A stretch of DNA of 64,000 nucleotides from Aquabacterium commune (GCF_004362855.1 NZ_SNXW01000013.1:1-64000), one strand, 5' to 3'; shown: positions 34,676 to 43,916, numbered from the stretch's first letter. Numbers and translations are program-made. The notes: generated by a model not told the origin, from the letters alone.

Positions 34676-34885
34676 TCAAGCTTGTCTAGGTTGCTCGGCC
34701 TCGCTTTGGGCCACATGCCCGTCCGCATTGCTGGCCTCCACACTGTGGGCATGCCGATCCGGCGCCGTTTTGGGATTGTCGGCTTGGGATTCTACGTCCT
34801 CGTCTTTGACAACAGGGCTACGCTGCGGCTCGCGATCCTCTGGAGGCTTCGCGGCAGTTCTGGTATGTTTGGAAGTGGCACCCAT
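34676..34885 (-). CDS. Small hydrophilic protein of unknown function
   Basis: A 69-aa very hydrophilic, probably disordered protein (MGATSKHTRTAAKPPEDREP, then ADNPKTAPDRHAHSVEASNAD). ATG 34885 has a strong AAAGGAG 6 bases upstream, supporting translation. It is divergent from the orphan response regulator, and an ATGACA-N4-TGTCAT box lies between them (34901-34916). No family recognised. Confidence 0.6.
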   Translation of the reverse strand: MGATSKHTRTAAKPPEDREPQRSPVVKDEDVESQADNPKTAPDRHAHSVEASNADGHVAQSEAEQPRQA

Positions 34886-34900
34886 GATGGCTCCTTTGCA

Positions 34901-34916
34901 ATGACACAAATGTCAT
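34901..34916. promoter_or_regulatory. Perfect ATGACA-N4-TGTCAT operator-like dyad
   Basis: The dyad has perfect 6-bp arms and a CAAA spacer, in the intergenic region between the small hydrophilic protein gene and the response regulator at 35089. It is similar in core to the box at 24153-24170, so the same regulator may act at both. Confidence 0.55.
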
Positions 34917-35088
34917 CAGCAAAGGATATGCCGATGTGGCTCGAATTGAATCCACTTTCATGCCCAGATGCCAAAAGGCTGAAGCCACTATAGATTTTCC
35001 GGCTCCCAGCCTTTCAGGGTGGTGTCTTGAAAATTACATTTTCGTCATGTTTGGTTGAGGCCGTTATTCATCGGCACACTTCGCAAGC

Positions 35089-35787
35089 ATGACAAGTGTG
35101 CACGTGAAGATATTGGTCGTCGAAAACGACCTCAAGGCTGGCGACAACTATCGCCTCGGTTTGAGCGAGGCCGGATTCGCTGTCGACCTTGCCAAAAGCG
35201 GCATTGAGGCGTTGAAATTGGCATCGCTGCAGATGTTCGATCTCTTGATCATCGACACCGCACTGAAAGGCATGACGGGCTGTGAACTGCTGCAGGCGCT
35301 CCGGCGTCAGGATTCGTTGATTCCAGTTCTTTTCTTGAATGGACGCGACCATCATGAATGTCGCGTCAACACGCTCCAGCGTGGCGTTGAAGACTCTCTC
35401 AAAAAGCCGTTCTCCTTCTCGGAACTCCTGTGCAGCGTCAGGACCATCCTGCGTGGACGCTCGGACGACGCCAGCAGCCTCCCTTCGATCTGCATCGGTG
35501 ATCTGGAGTTGGACCTGTTGCGCCGCCGCGTGCACCGTGCAGGGACCCACATCGATCTGACGCCCAAGGAATTCGGCCTGCTGGAACTTCTGATGCGTCG
35601 CCAAGGGGAAGTCCTTCCGCGATCACTGATCGCCTCCCAGGTATGGGACATGCCCTTCGGGAGCGACACCAACGTCATCGATGTGGCCGTGCGTCGCCTG
35701 CGACTCAAGATCGATGAAGGGCAAGAGACGAAGATGATTTTCACGGTGCGAGGCATGGGCTACATGCTCGAAGCGCCCGAACAGTGA
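35089..35787 (+). CDS. Orphan OmpR-family response regulator with altered receiver
   Basis: A 232-aa protein, clearly CzcR-related by its C-terminal winged helix (LTPKEFGLLELLMRRQGEVL...FTVRGMGYMLE). The receiver keeps Asp56 (LIIDTALKGM) and the Lys of SLKKPF, but the acidic pair reads VENDL (Glu12-Asn13) and the conserved Thr/Ser position is Asn84 (FLNGRD). No kinase gene is adjacent. It may be phosphorylation-independent or weakly switched. The annotated start MTSVHVKILVV is poorly supported; a GTG at 35104 would give the typical receiver start. Confidence 0.8.
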   Translation: MTSVHVKILVVENDLKAGDNYRLGLSEAGFAVDLAKSGIEALKLASLQMFDLLIIDTALKGMTGCELLQALRRQDSLIPVLFLNGRDHHECRVNTLQRGVEDSLKKPFSFSELLCSVRTILRGRSDDASSLPSICIGDLELDLLRRRVHRAGTHIDLTPKEFGLLELLMRRQGEVLPRSLIASQVWDMPFGSDTNVIDVAVRRLRLKIDEGQETKMIFTVRGMGYMLEAPEQ

Positions 35788-35811
35788 CCGCATTCGAGGA
35801 ACAAGAGCTTG

Positions 35812-36399
35812 ATGTCGACCACAGGCAATTTCTACGAGGACAAGGCGGAGGAGTATTTTTCCCTCACCTTCGATGCCGACACGTCCGCACCCAGGGAACG
35901 CTTCCTGGCGAAGCTGCCTCGACGAGCACGTATCCTGGATGCGGGTTGCGGTTCAGGCAGGGATCTTCGCGCCTTCAAGCGTGCAGGCCATGTCGCTCTT
36001 GGAATCGACTCCTCAGTCGCCATGGCCAGCCTCGCTTATGCCTACTCTGGCGTCGAATGCATGGTGCTTCGTCTCGAAGACATTGCCTTTGAGCGCAGCT
36101 TCGATGGCATCTGGGCTTGCGCTTCCCTGCTCCACCTGCCAAGGGCGCAACTCGTTCCAGTACTGATGCGCCTGCACCAAGCACTCGTGTTTGGCGGAAC
36201 GTTGTTCCTTGCTCTTCAAGAGGGACAAGGAGAACGCTGCATCGAGGATGGGCGACACTATGTGTACTACCGTCTCTCGGAGGTTCTGAACGCCCTAGGT
36301 CAGGCTGGTTTCGAAGCAAGCGAATCATGGCTGACAACCAGCTCCCCTCTTCTCTATGGCACGCCACATTGGATCAACGTCCTTGCCATCGCCAGTTGA
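35812..36399 (+). CDS. Class I SAM-dependent methyltransferase (paralog of 4240 gene)
   Basis: A 195-aa methyltransferase: motif I RILDAGCGSGRDLRAF (about residues 42-57), then HVALGIDSSVAMA and FDGIWACASLLHLPR, GGTLFLALQEGQGE. It shares these blocks with the protein at 4240-4899 but lacks that protein's 25-residue N-terminal extension. It is 25 bases downstream of the response regulator and presumably co-expressed. Metal or metalloid methylation, or small-molecule modification, is possible; the substrate is unknown. Confidence 0.8.
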   Translation: MSTTGNFYEDKAEEYFSLTFDADTSAPRERFLAKLPRRARILDAGCGSGRDLRAFKRAGHVALGIDSSVAMASLAYAYSGVECMVLRLEDIAFERSFDGIWACASLLHLPRAQLVPVLMRLHQALVFGGTLFLALQEGQGERCIEDGRHYVYYRLSEVLNALGQAGFEASESWLTTSSPLLYGTPHWINVLAIAS

Positions 36400-36485
36400 T
36401 ATGAACCGTGCATAAGCCAAGGCTAATGCAACTTCAAGGTTTGATGCGCTGAATTGACACCGTCTGATCAAAGAAAGGAATCTTC

Positions 36486-36773
36486 ATGCAATGCCCCGCT
36501 TGCAAAACCGTTCAACTTGCGATGAGCCATCGCGAGAACGTCGAAATCGATTACTGCCCGCAATGCAGGGGCGTATGGCTGGACCGAGGAGAGTTGGACA
36601 AAATCATTGAACAGAGCCAGCGCGACCCCGTGTCGACGCAGGCCCACATGGATCCCGGCATTTCGACAGGACGTGGTGAACACCATGGTCGGCGTGAACA
36701 TGGCGGCGGCCATCAAAAGTCTGGTCATGGCTCCAGCCATGGAGGCAGTTTTCTGAGGAGACTGTTCGATTGA
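36486..36773 (+). CDS. TFIIB-type zinc-finger protein with His-rich tail
   Basis: A 95-aa protein. Residues 1-45 form a zf-TFIIB domain (CPAC...CPQCRGVWLDRGEL), followed by a His/Gly-rich linker (HHGRREHGGGHQKSGHGSSH) and an ending FLRRLFD. Such proteins occur alone in bacteria with unknown roles. The His tract parallels those of the 810 and 24238 proteins and suggests metal binding. It has AAAGGAA upstream of ATG 36486. Confidence 0.8.
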   Translation: MQCPACKTVQLAMSHRENVEIDYCPQCRGVWLDRGELDKIIEQSQRDPVSTQAHMDPGISTGRGEHHGRREHGGGHQKSGHGSSHGGSFLRRLFD

Positions 36774-36883
36774 TGTGCTGGCATTGCCGGAGCGATTTTG
36801 GTGACGGGAATAGTGGGCATCTGCATGCTCATGTCTCGTCATCCATCCTTGGCACACCCATTTGATGGTGATACATTTTTGCG

Positions 36884-37240
36884 ATGCGCCGCCTGATTGC
36901 CATTTTCTTGTTGTTGATTGTGCCGCTGCAGCTTGGATATGCTGCGGCCGCGGCCTATTGCCAGCACGAGACTGGCAGTGCGGCCGGGCATTTCGGGCAC
37001 CATGCGCATGAACACAGGGCGCAGGCAGGAGCAGATCAAGACAATGGCAAAGGCAAGTTGTCATTGCAGCTTGACCAGGATTGCGGCCTCTGCCATCTCC
37101 AGATGCCCCAGCTGCTGCCCCAGCACACCACGGTGACACCGACCTCCGTCCAGACTTTCCTCTACCGTGCACCGGTGATTGCGTATTCCTCGGCCGATCG
37201 CCGCCGTCTCGAACGCCCCAATTGGACATCCTCGCTGTAA
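36884..37240 (+). CDS. CzcI-like periplasmic protein, copy 2
   Basis: A 118-aa exported protein with the CzcI pattern: MRRLIAIFLLLIVPLQLGYA signal peptide, then AYCQHETGSAAGHFGHHAHE, and the CGLCHLQ site. It is not beside an RND operon but inside the + strand module between a zinc-finger protein and a membrane protein. No Shine-Dalgarno is obvious. A separate metal-sensing or buffering role is inference. Confidence 0.8.
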   Translation: MRRLIAIFLLLIVPLQLGYAAAAAYCQHETGSAAGHFGHHAHEHRAQAGADQDNGKGKLSLQLDQDCGLCHLQMPQLLPQHTTVTPTSVQTFLYRAPVIAYSSADRRRLERPNWTSSL

Positions 37241-37488
37241 ATCGGCGAGCAGTTCGTCCATTCCTGGCTTCCATCCGCTTCGAATGAATCCGTCATGAAC
37301 TGACGGCTTCTGCTCGTCGAATTCCTCCCATCACGCTTGGAGAATTCGATGCGAAGTTCATTGGCCGTGCCCATGTTTTGCCATGGCAGACGCGGTAGTG
37401 CCCACCTGCCCTTGATTGCATCCATCCAGACAACGCCCGTAGCCACCGGAGCGCAGCGGCCAGTCCTGCGCGCGCAAGGGGCCCTTAC

Positions 37489-37773
37489 ATGACCACGCCC
37501 TTCACCCACAAGGAGTTGGGCCTGGTGTGGTTGGCTTTGGGACTGTGTGGGGTGCTTGCACTGCTTCTGTTTGCCTGGTGGCTGGCGCATCACCCTCCCA
37601 AGGTGACACCAACCTCACAGCCCAAGTACACCGATGCTCTCCGGCATCGACTGAACGGCAAACGATTTTCGGAACGGCAAGCGCCACCGAATTCGACCGG
37701 CACGGCATCGGGTACTCATGGTCAGCCGCCCGCTGGAAAACAAGACGGCAAAGCCAAAGGAAGAAGGCCATGA
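37489..37773 (+). CDS. Single-pass membrane protein of unknown function
   Basis: A 94-aa protein with one membrane helix (GLVWLALGLCGVLALLLFAW, residues 11-30) and a hydrophilic, Pro/Gly/Lys-rich C-terminal tail that is probably disordered. AAGGGG lies 8 bases before ATG 37489. Its stop overlaps a 20-codon mini-ORF (37770-37832) that in turn overlaps the next gene. The 250 bases upstream (37241-37488) show no gene. Confidence 0.6.
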   Translation: MTTPFTHKELGLVWLALGLCGVLALLLFAWWLAHHPPKVTPTSQPKYTDALRHRLNGKRFSERQAPPNSTGTASGTHGQPPAGKQDGKAKGRRP

Positions 37774-37832
37774 GCATACGTTCCACCCGTTTGTGGATGG
37801 CATGCCCCTCACTCCCTGAGCAAATGCCATGA
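37770..37832 (+). CDS. 20-codon mini-ORF linking two genes by ATGA overlaps
   Basis: The frame starts in the ATGA formed with the stop of the 37489 gene and ends in the ATGA formed with the start of the 37829 gene. It encodes MSIRSTRLWMACPSLPEQMP. It may act as a translational relay rather than make a working peptide. Confidence 0.35.
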   Translation: MSIRSTRLWMACPSLPEQMP

Positions 37833-38299
37833 GGTACACGACGCTCCGATCCTTCGGCTCCTTGCTGTGCATCCGGGTCGTGGCTGCGCGTCTCGCTGCC
37901 AATGATGAAGCTCCGTTTACGGCCCATTCATGGCGCGCGCCGGAGGTGGCAGCCCAGGTTCAGCCTTCAGGATCCAGCACCACATCAGATGAACTGATGC
38001 GCGCGGTGGTCTCCTGGCTGGTCTGCGAGTTGATGCTCCAACGCTCAGCCCTGCACTTCCGATTGTGCGGTCAAGCCATGACCGCCGGCCTGCACATCGC
38101 GCGTGCCACTTTGAGCTGGGATGGTCCGCACGGCAGGCGCAGCGCGGCGGTAAGCCCCCACAGCGGTTTGCTCGGCCCTCAAGGCATTTTCGAGCTACCT
38201 CCAGAAACCAGGATCACCGCCGTGTTGCACCTCCAGGGCCGCCGTCCAGTGACTGTCAGGTTTGTGCTACCGCCAAACCGACCTCCTTGTGCCTGCTGA
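37829..38299 (+). CDS. Hypothetical protein sharing a domain with the 24238 protein
   Basis: A 156-aa protein with a basic, weakly hydrophobic N-terminus (possible poor signal peptide) and a beta-rich C-terminal half. Its end (ELPPETRITAVLHLQGRRPV, TVRFVL) aligns with the end of the 24238 protein ([26 protein letters not shown]). It lacks the His-rich stretch. Start at ATG 37829 is coupled to the mini-ORF upstream. The function is unknown, probably periplasmic. Confidence 0.6.
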   Translation: MRYTTLRSFGSLLCIRVVAARLAANDEAPFTAHSWRAPEVAAQVQPSGSSTTSDELMRAVVSWLVCELMLQRSALHFRLCGQAMTAGLHIARATLSWDGPHGRRSAAVSPHSGLLGPQGIFELPPETRITAVLHLQGRRPVTVRFVLPPNRPPCAC

Positions 38300-38346
38300 G
38301 CATCAATCTTCGATCCGGCATCCGATTCAACACCAGAGACCGCATC

Positions 38347-38877
38347 ATGATCAAACCCATCTCCATGAATCTGCCACTGCCCTCCACGCCGGCGGTGCCA
38401 TCGCCCCGCTTGACGCCTCCAGTGGTTCCACCGACGAATCCTTCTGGGGAACAGGAGGAGGACGGTTTCAAAGAGCACGCGATCCTGCTGCGTTCCAAGA
38501 GGCAGGAAATACTGGCTTCCAACATCGCGAACGTCGATACCCCTCACTACCAGGCCAAAGACCTCGATTTCCGGACCAGCCTGCGGAACGCCGTGAACAA
38601 CCAGCGCTCAGAGGGCACCGATCCCAGTGACCTTCGAAAGACGGCCGCGGGACACTTGTCGCAGTTGCCGCAACCATCAGGAAGCACATTCAACAGCACG
38701 GTGGCGCTTGTCTACCGCGTTCCGCTCCAGACCAGCCTGGACAGCAATACCGTGGACATGGACGTCGAACGTGGGCAAATCGCCGACAACGCCATCCGCT
38801 ATCAGTTGGCCTTGCAGGCCTATGAGGATGAGTACAAGGAATTCCGGCAAGCTTCGATGACGGGAGGGACACGCTGA
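38347..38877 (+). CDS. Solitary FlgB-like protein in the metal cargo
   Basis: A 176-aa protein. After a Pro-rich N-terminus (residues 1-40) it matches the flagellar rod protein FlgB: LRSKRQEILASNIANVDTPH and YQAKDLDF near residues 55-85, and the C-terminal VYRVPLQTSLDSNTVDMDVE followed by RGQIADNAIRYQLAL. No other flagellar gene is present in the window. It lies between czc-type periplasmic proteins and a metal-responsive promoter. Loss of the rod role and adoption of a new envelope role is inference. The ribosome site before ATG 38347 is weak. Confidence 0.8.
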   Translation: MIKPISMNLPLPSTPAVPSPRLTPPVVPPTNPSGEQEEDGFKEHAILLRSKRQEILASNIANVDTPHYQAKDLDFRTSLRNAVNNQRSEGTDPSDLRKTAAGHLSQLPQPSGSTFNSTVALVYRVPLQTSLDSNTVDMDVERGQIADNAIRYQLALQAYEDEYKEFRQASMTGGTR

Positions 38878-38883
38878 TAGCGC

Positions 38884-38914
38884 TTGACTCTGTGCCCACT
38901 ACAGGGTTTCTAAT
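38884..38914 (+). promoter_or_regulatory. MerR/CadR-type promoter of the czcP operon
   Basis: TTGACT (38884-38889) and TCTAAT (38909-38914) are separated by 19 bp; the spacer contains ACTACAGGGT, the CadR/PbrR half-site. It is nearly identical to the promoter at 3358-3388. The cadR-type regulator gene is the last gene of the operon it drives (42768), giving autoregulation. Confidence 0.75.
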
Positions 38915-39000
38915 GCAGGTACGCGCTGACATGGCTTGTTGACTGCCTGTCCGCTTGGCCTTTCAGCACCATTGTTCGCCTTTCCCTATACTGCCCAACC

Positions 39001-39357
39001 ATGCGCCGCTGGCTGATCCTGTTCCTGGTGTTTGTCCTTCCGCTCCAACTCAGTTGGGCGGCGGCTGGCATCGCCTGTGCGCATGAGACCGGCCCTGCCG
39101 CCGACCACTTCGGGCATCACGTGCATCAGCACCAGGACAGTGGCAAATCGGTGGAGCACGGAAAGTCAGTTGCCGACAAAGGCCAGGCCGATACAGATTG
39201 CCCATACTGCCATGTGAGCGTTCCAACGCCCGTCGTGGAGTTCCATTTCTTTGATGCCCCGCTGACCAGCTCGACCGCCTTGCCCGAACCGCTGTCCTGG
39301 CGGGCATGGGTATTCGAAGAGGCGCCCGAGAAGCCCAACTGGCGTATGCCCAGTTGA
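39001..39357 (+). CDS. CzcI-like periplasmic protein, copy 3
   Basis: A 118-aa exported protein, first gene after the MerR-type promoter. Signal peptide MRRWLILFLVFVLPLQLSWA; then ACAHETGPAADHFGHHVHQH and the CPYCHVS site. Here the CzcI pattern precedes a P-type ATPase operon rather than an RND pump. The first Cys-His segment reads CAHE instead of CQHE. Role: periplasmic metal binding or signalling, by analogy. Confidence 0.82.
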   Translation: MRRWLILFLVFVLPLQLSWAAAGIACAHETGPAADHFGHHVHQHQDSGKSVEHGKSVADKGQADTDCPYCHVSVPTPVVEFHFFDAPLTSSTALPEPLSWRAWVFEEAPEKPNWRMPS

Positions 39358-39452
39358 TCCAGCTGAGCGCTCTTCCCCGCTGAAACCAACAGCCTCAAGC
39401 TTCCCGCGCCGCTGGATCCACCAGTTCTGACTTTGTTCAACTGGAGGACTCG

Positions 39453-39605
39453 ATGCGCCATGTGCCATCACCCACTGATTGCCCTGCCTTGTCGGCCACC
39501 CTCCGGGACTGCTCGGAGGACTACTGCCGCGCTCGAAACGCTTCTCATGCGCCGCAGGCAATCCTGGTCCTCCGTAGATCCCTCTATCTGGAGTACCTCT
39601 CATGA
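39453..39605 (+). CDS. 50-codon small ORF in the czcP operon
   Basis: ATG 39453 has a strong CTGGAGG (39441-39447), and the TGA overlaps the ATG of the lipoprotein gene (ATGA at 39602). The product (MRHVPSPTDCPALSATLRDC, then SEDYCRARNAS) has three Cys and no membrane segment. The ribosome site and coupled end favour real translation; function unknown. A larger frame on the same strand (39433-39735) overlaps the lipoprotein gene and is less likely. Confidence 0.5.
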   Translation: MRHVPSPTDCPALSATLRDCSEDYCRARNASHAPQAILVLRRSLYLEYLS

Positions 39606-39970
39606 TCAAGTCACTGACTTGGGTATCACTGCTTCTGGCCCTGCTGGCGTCTGGATGCGCCAGCATGGACACCGACACTTACGGCCGCAAGGAAGGCTGG
39701 CGCAGGGCCCGTGTGGTCGAAGTGGGCGGCATTGAATCGCCCATGAAGACCCTGCAGACGGACTGCCGTTCGGAACTGGGTCCTAACCCGCCCTACACCC
39801 GGTTTGCCGTTGTTTCCTACAACGTGCGCGGTAGTCCAAGGAACAAGGCCCGGCGAATCTCGGCCATTCCCAATGATTTGGACCTCCAGGCCGACGACCT
39901 CGTCTTCGTCAACATTCAAAACTGCCTTGCGCCGTTGCGCAAGCGGGATGCGTTGGGTAACACCCCATGA
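39602..39970 (+). CDS. Putative lipoprotein
   Basis: A 122-aa lipoprotein: signal MIKSLTWVSLLLALLASGC with lipobox LASGC (Cys19), then a small soluble domain (ARVVEVGGIESPMKTLQTDC, YTRFAVVSYNVRGSPRNK). Coupled to the 39453 ORF. It precedes the P1B ATPase by 136 bases. A cognate LspA paralog exists in the window (3705), but a link is speculative. Function unknown. Confidence 0.7.
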   Translation: MIKSLTWVSLLLALLASGCASMDTDTYGRKEGWRRARVVEVGGIESPMKTLQTDCRSELGPNPPYTRFAVVSYNVRGSPRNKARRISAIPNDLDLQADDLVFVNIQNCLAPLRKRDALGNTP

Positions 39971-40106
39971 GATGCCGGCCATGGATCCAACTCATCCCTG
40001 GGAGCGTCCTGATCAAGGCCGCTTCCCCAGGATACGGCTCGTTCATCGCTTATGCCCCATGGCGCGTCTGTGATTCCGCTTCCATCAAAAAAGAAAGGTC
40101 GCGAAA

Positions 40107-42734
<2,628 letters not shown>

Positions 42735-42767
42735 GCCACTGGCTTTCATCAAACAGAGAGGCGTCCA

Positions 42768-43220
42768 ATGAAAATCGGCGATCTTGCCAACCTCACCGGC
42801 ACCCAGGTGGAGACCATCCGCTACTACGAAAGGGAAGGACTCCTGCCCGAGCCCGCGCGCACGGCCACGAACTATCGCATCTACGATGTTGAGCACGTTG
42901 AGCGACTGGCCTTCATACGGCGCTGCCGCTCCCTGGACATGGGCCTCGACGAAGTTCGTGTCTTGCTTGGACTGAAGGACAAGCCCTCCCAGAGTTGCGA
43001 AGATGCCAACCGTGTGCTCGATGAGCACCTTGGTCATGTCACCCAGCGAATTGATGAGCTGGTGGCCCTGAAGGCACAGTTGGAGAGCTTGCGTTCCCAG
43101 TGCGGTGAGGCCAAGGAATCAGCCGACTGCGGCATCCTAAAAGAACTGAGCAACGGGAATCAACAGCCCTCGCAAACCGGCCACCAGCACATCGATTCGG
43201 TACATGGCCTTGGTAGATAG
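42768..43220 (+). CDS. CadR/PbrR-type MerR-family regulator
   Basis: A 150-aa Cd/Pb/Zn-responsive regulator. The winged helix is MKIGDLANLTGTQVETIRYY; the dimer helix begins near Cys77 (PSQSCEDANR), and the metal site has SQCGEAKESADCGIL (Cys near 112 and 121). The C-terminus ends in a His-containing tail. AGAGAGG lies before ATG 42768. It is 33 bases downstream of the ATPase and is the last gene of the operon it likely controls at 38884. Confidence 0.9.
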   Translation: MKIGDLANLTGTQVETIRYYEREGLLPEPARTATNYRIYDVEHVERLAFIRRCRSLDMGLDEVRVLLGLKDKPSQSCEDANRVLDEHLGHVTQRIDELVALKAQLESLRSQCGEAKESADCGILKELSNGNQQPSQTGHQHIDSVHGLGR

Positions 43221-43566
43221 CCCCTCTCCCACGCCTCCCGCAGAAACTATAGGGTGGCGCAGAAGCGTGGTGCTTTGCATTTGGCAGCCAGTTCACGCTG
43301 AAATGCGCTCGGGCTCTTGGCTGTCCATGCATTTGTTGGCGTCGCCGCAATTCAGAGGCTTTTCTCGTTGCTGCATGGCTGGTCCAATCTCGTAGAACTG
43401 GATCTCGCCACCACCCTTGAGGTGTCGGCCAGATGGCCCATTTGCAGTGCATGAGCCATTGGCCTTGCCGGCGTCTCCACGCCGCGCGCATTGACAGAAA
43501 TGCGAGCGCCCTCCCCGAATTTGAATGGGAAAACTGGCTACTTGCACATGGCAACGCTTGCTCTAT

Positions 43567-43592
43567 GGCCTGGGCACACCCGTGCTCAGGCC
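43567..43592 (+). ncRNA. Stable hairpin, possible small RNA or leader element
   Basis: GGCCTGGGCA pairs with TGCTCAGGCC around a 6-nt loop (one G-T pair). With the terminator 120 bases downstream it could delimit a short structured transcript of about 150 nt. No promoter is clearly visible, so this is tentative. Confidence 0.3.
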
Positions 43593-43711
43593 ACATCGCC
43601 GCCAATCCCCTTATCATTTGGCTGCTGCAGGTTCGTACCTCGGCCCGGCGTTTCCTCCCTGAGCCGGTGGCGCACCGTGATGACAGCGATGCGTCTTGTG
43701 CTCGCTGATCA

Positions 43712-43736
43712 CCCGCTGATCGGCGGGCTTTTTTTT
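43712..43736 (+). terminator. Rho-independent terminator
   Basis: CCCGC (43712-43716) pairs with GCGGG (43723-43727) around a 6-nt loop and is followed by a run of eight T (43729-43736). It is oriented on the plus strand, 490 bases after cadR and 180 before the 43917 gene, so it insulates the tra operon from cargo transcription or ends a small RNA. Confidence 0.75.
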
Positions 43737-43916
43737 GTCTCGCGCAAATTGAACTCCTCCATCTTGGCCGTACCGCGTCAGTACTCGCTATGAACTGGAG
43801 CCGAAATCCCCATGACAAAGCCCGCATTCACCCGTGACCATGCTGTACCCTGGCCCTAATCTGTACTCATGCGCTCATCCGAGCGATTGCCGAATCAGAG
43901 AACAGAGGTACGCACC

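Larger units (their letters stand above)
43221..43916. other. Noncoding stretch at the cargo/tra-operon junction
   Basis: About 700 bases with no gene I can support. It holds a CadR-like half-site ACTATAGGGT (43246-43255), a 10-bp-stem hairpin (43567-43592), an intrinsic terminator (43712-43736) and a GCCGAAATCCCC element (43800-43813). A minus-strand 84-codon frame (43547-43293, GTG start) has a protein-like tail (GGGEIQFYEIGPAMQQREKP) but no ribosome site. This is the likely right border of the metal cargo and the promoter region of the transfer operon. Confidence 0.5.

Noticed and set aside
38065-38346. Upstream extension of the FlgB-like frame
   Set aside because: It overlaps the 37829 gene in another frame and encodes Arg/Pro-rich nonsense; the FlgB similarity and a natural start begin at 38347.
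39433-39735. A 100-codon plus-strand frame in the czcP operon
   Set aside because: It overlaps the lipoprotein gene out of frame; the shorter 39453-39605 ORF has the better ribosome site and a coupled end.
43039-43827. A 262-codon minus-strand frame over cadR and the following gap
   Set aside because: Half of it is antisense to cadR; composition is Arg/Ser/Ala shadow-like and no ribosome site is seen.
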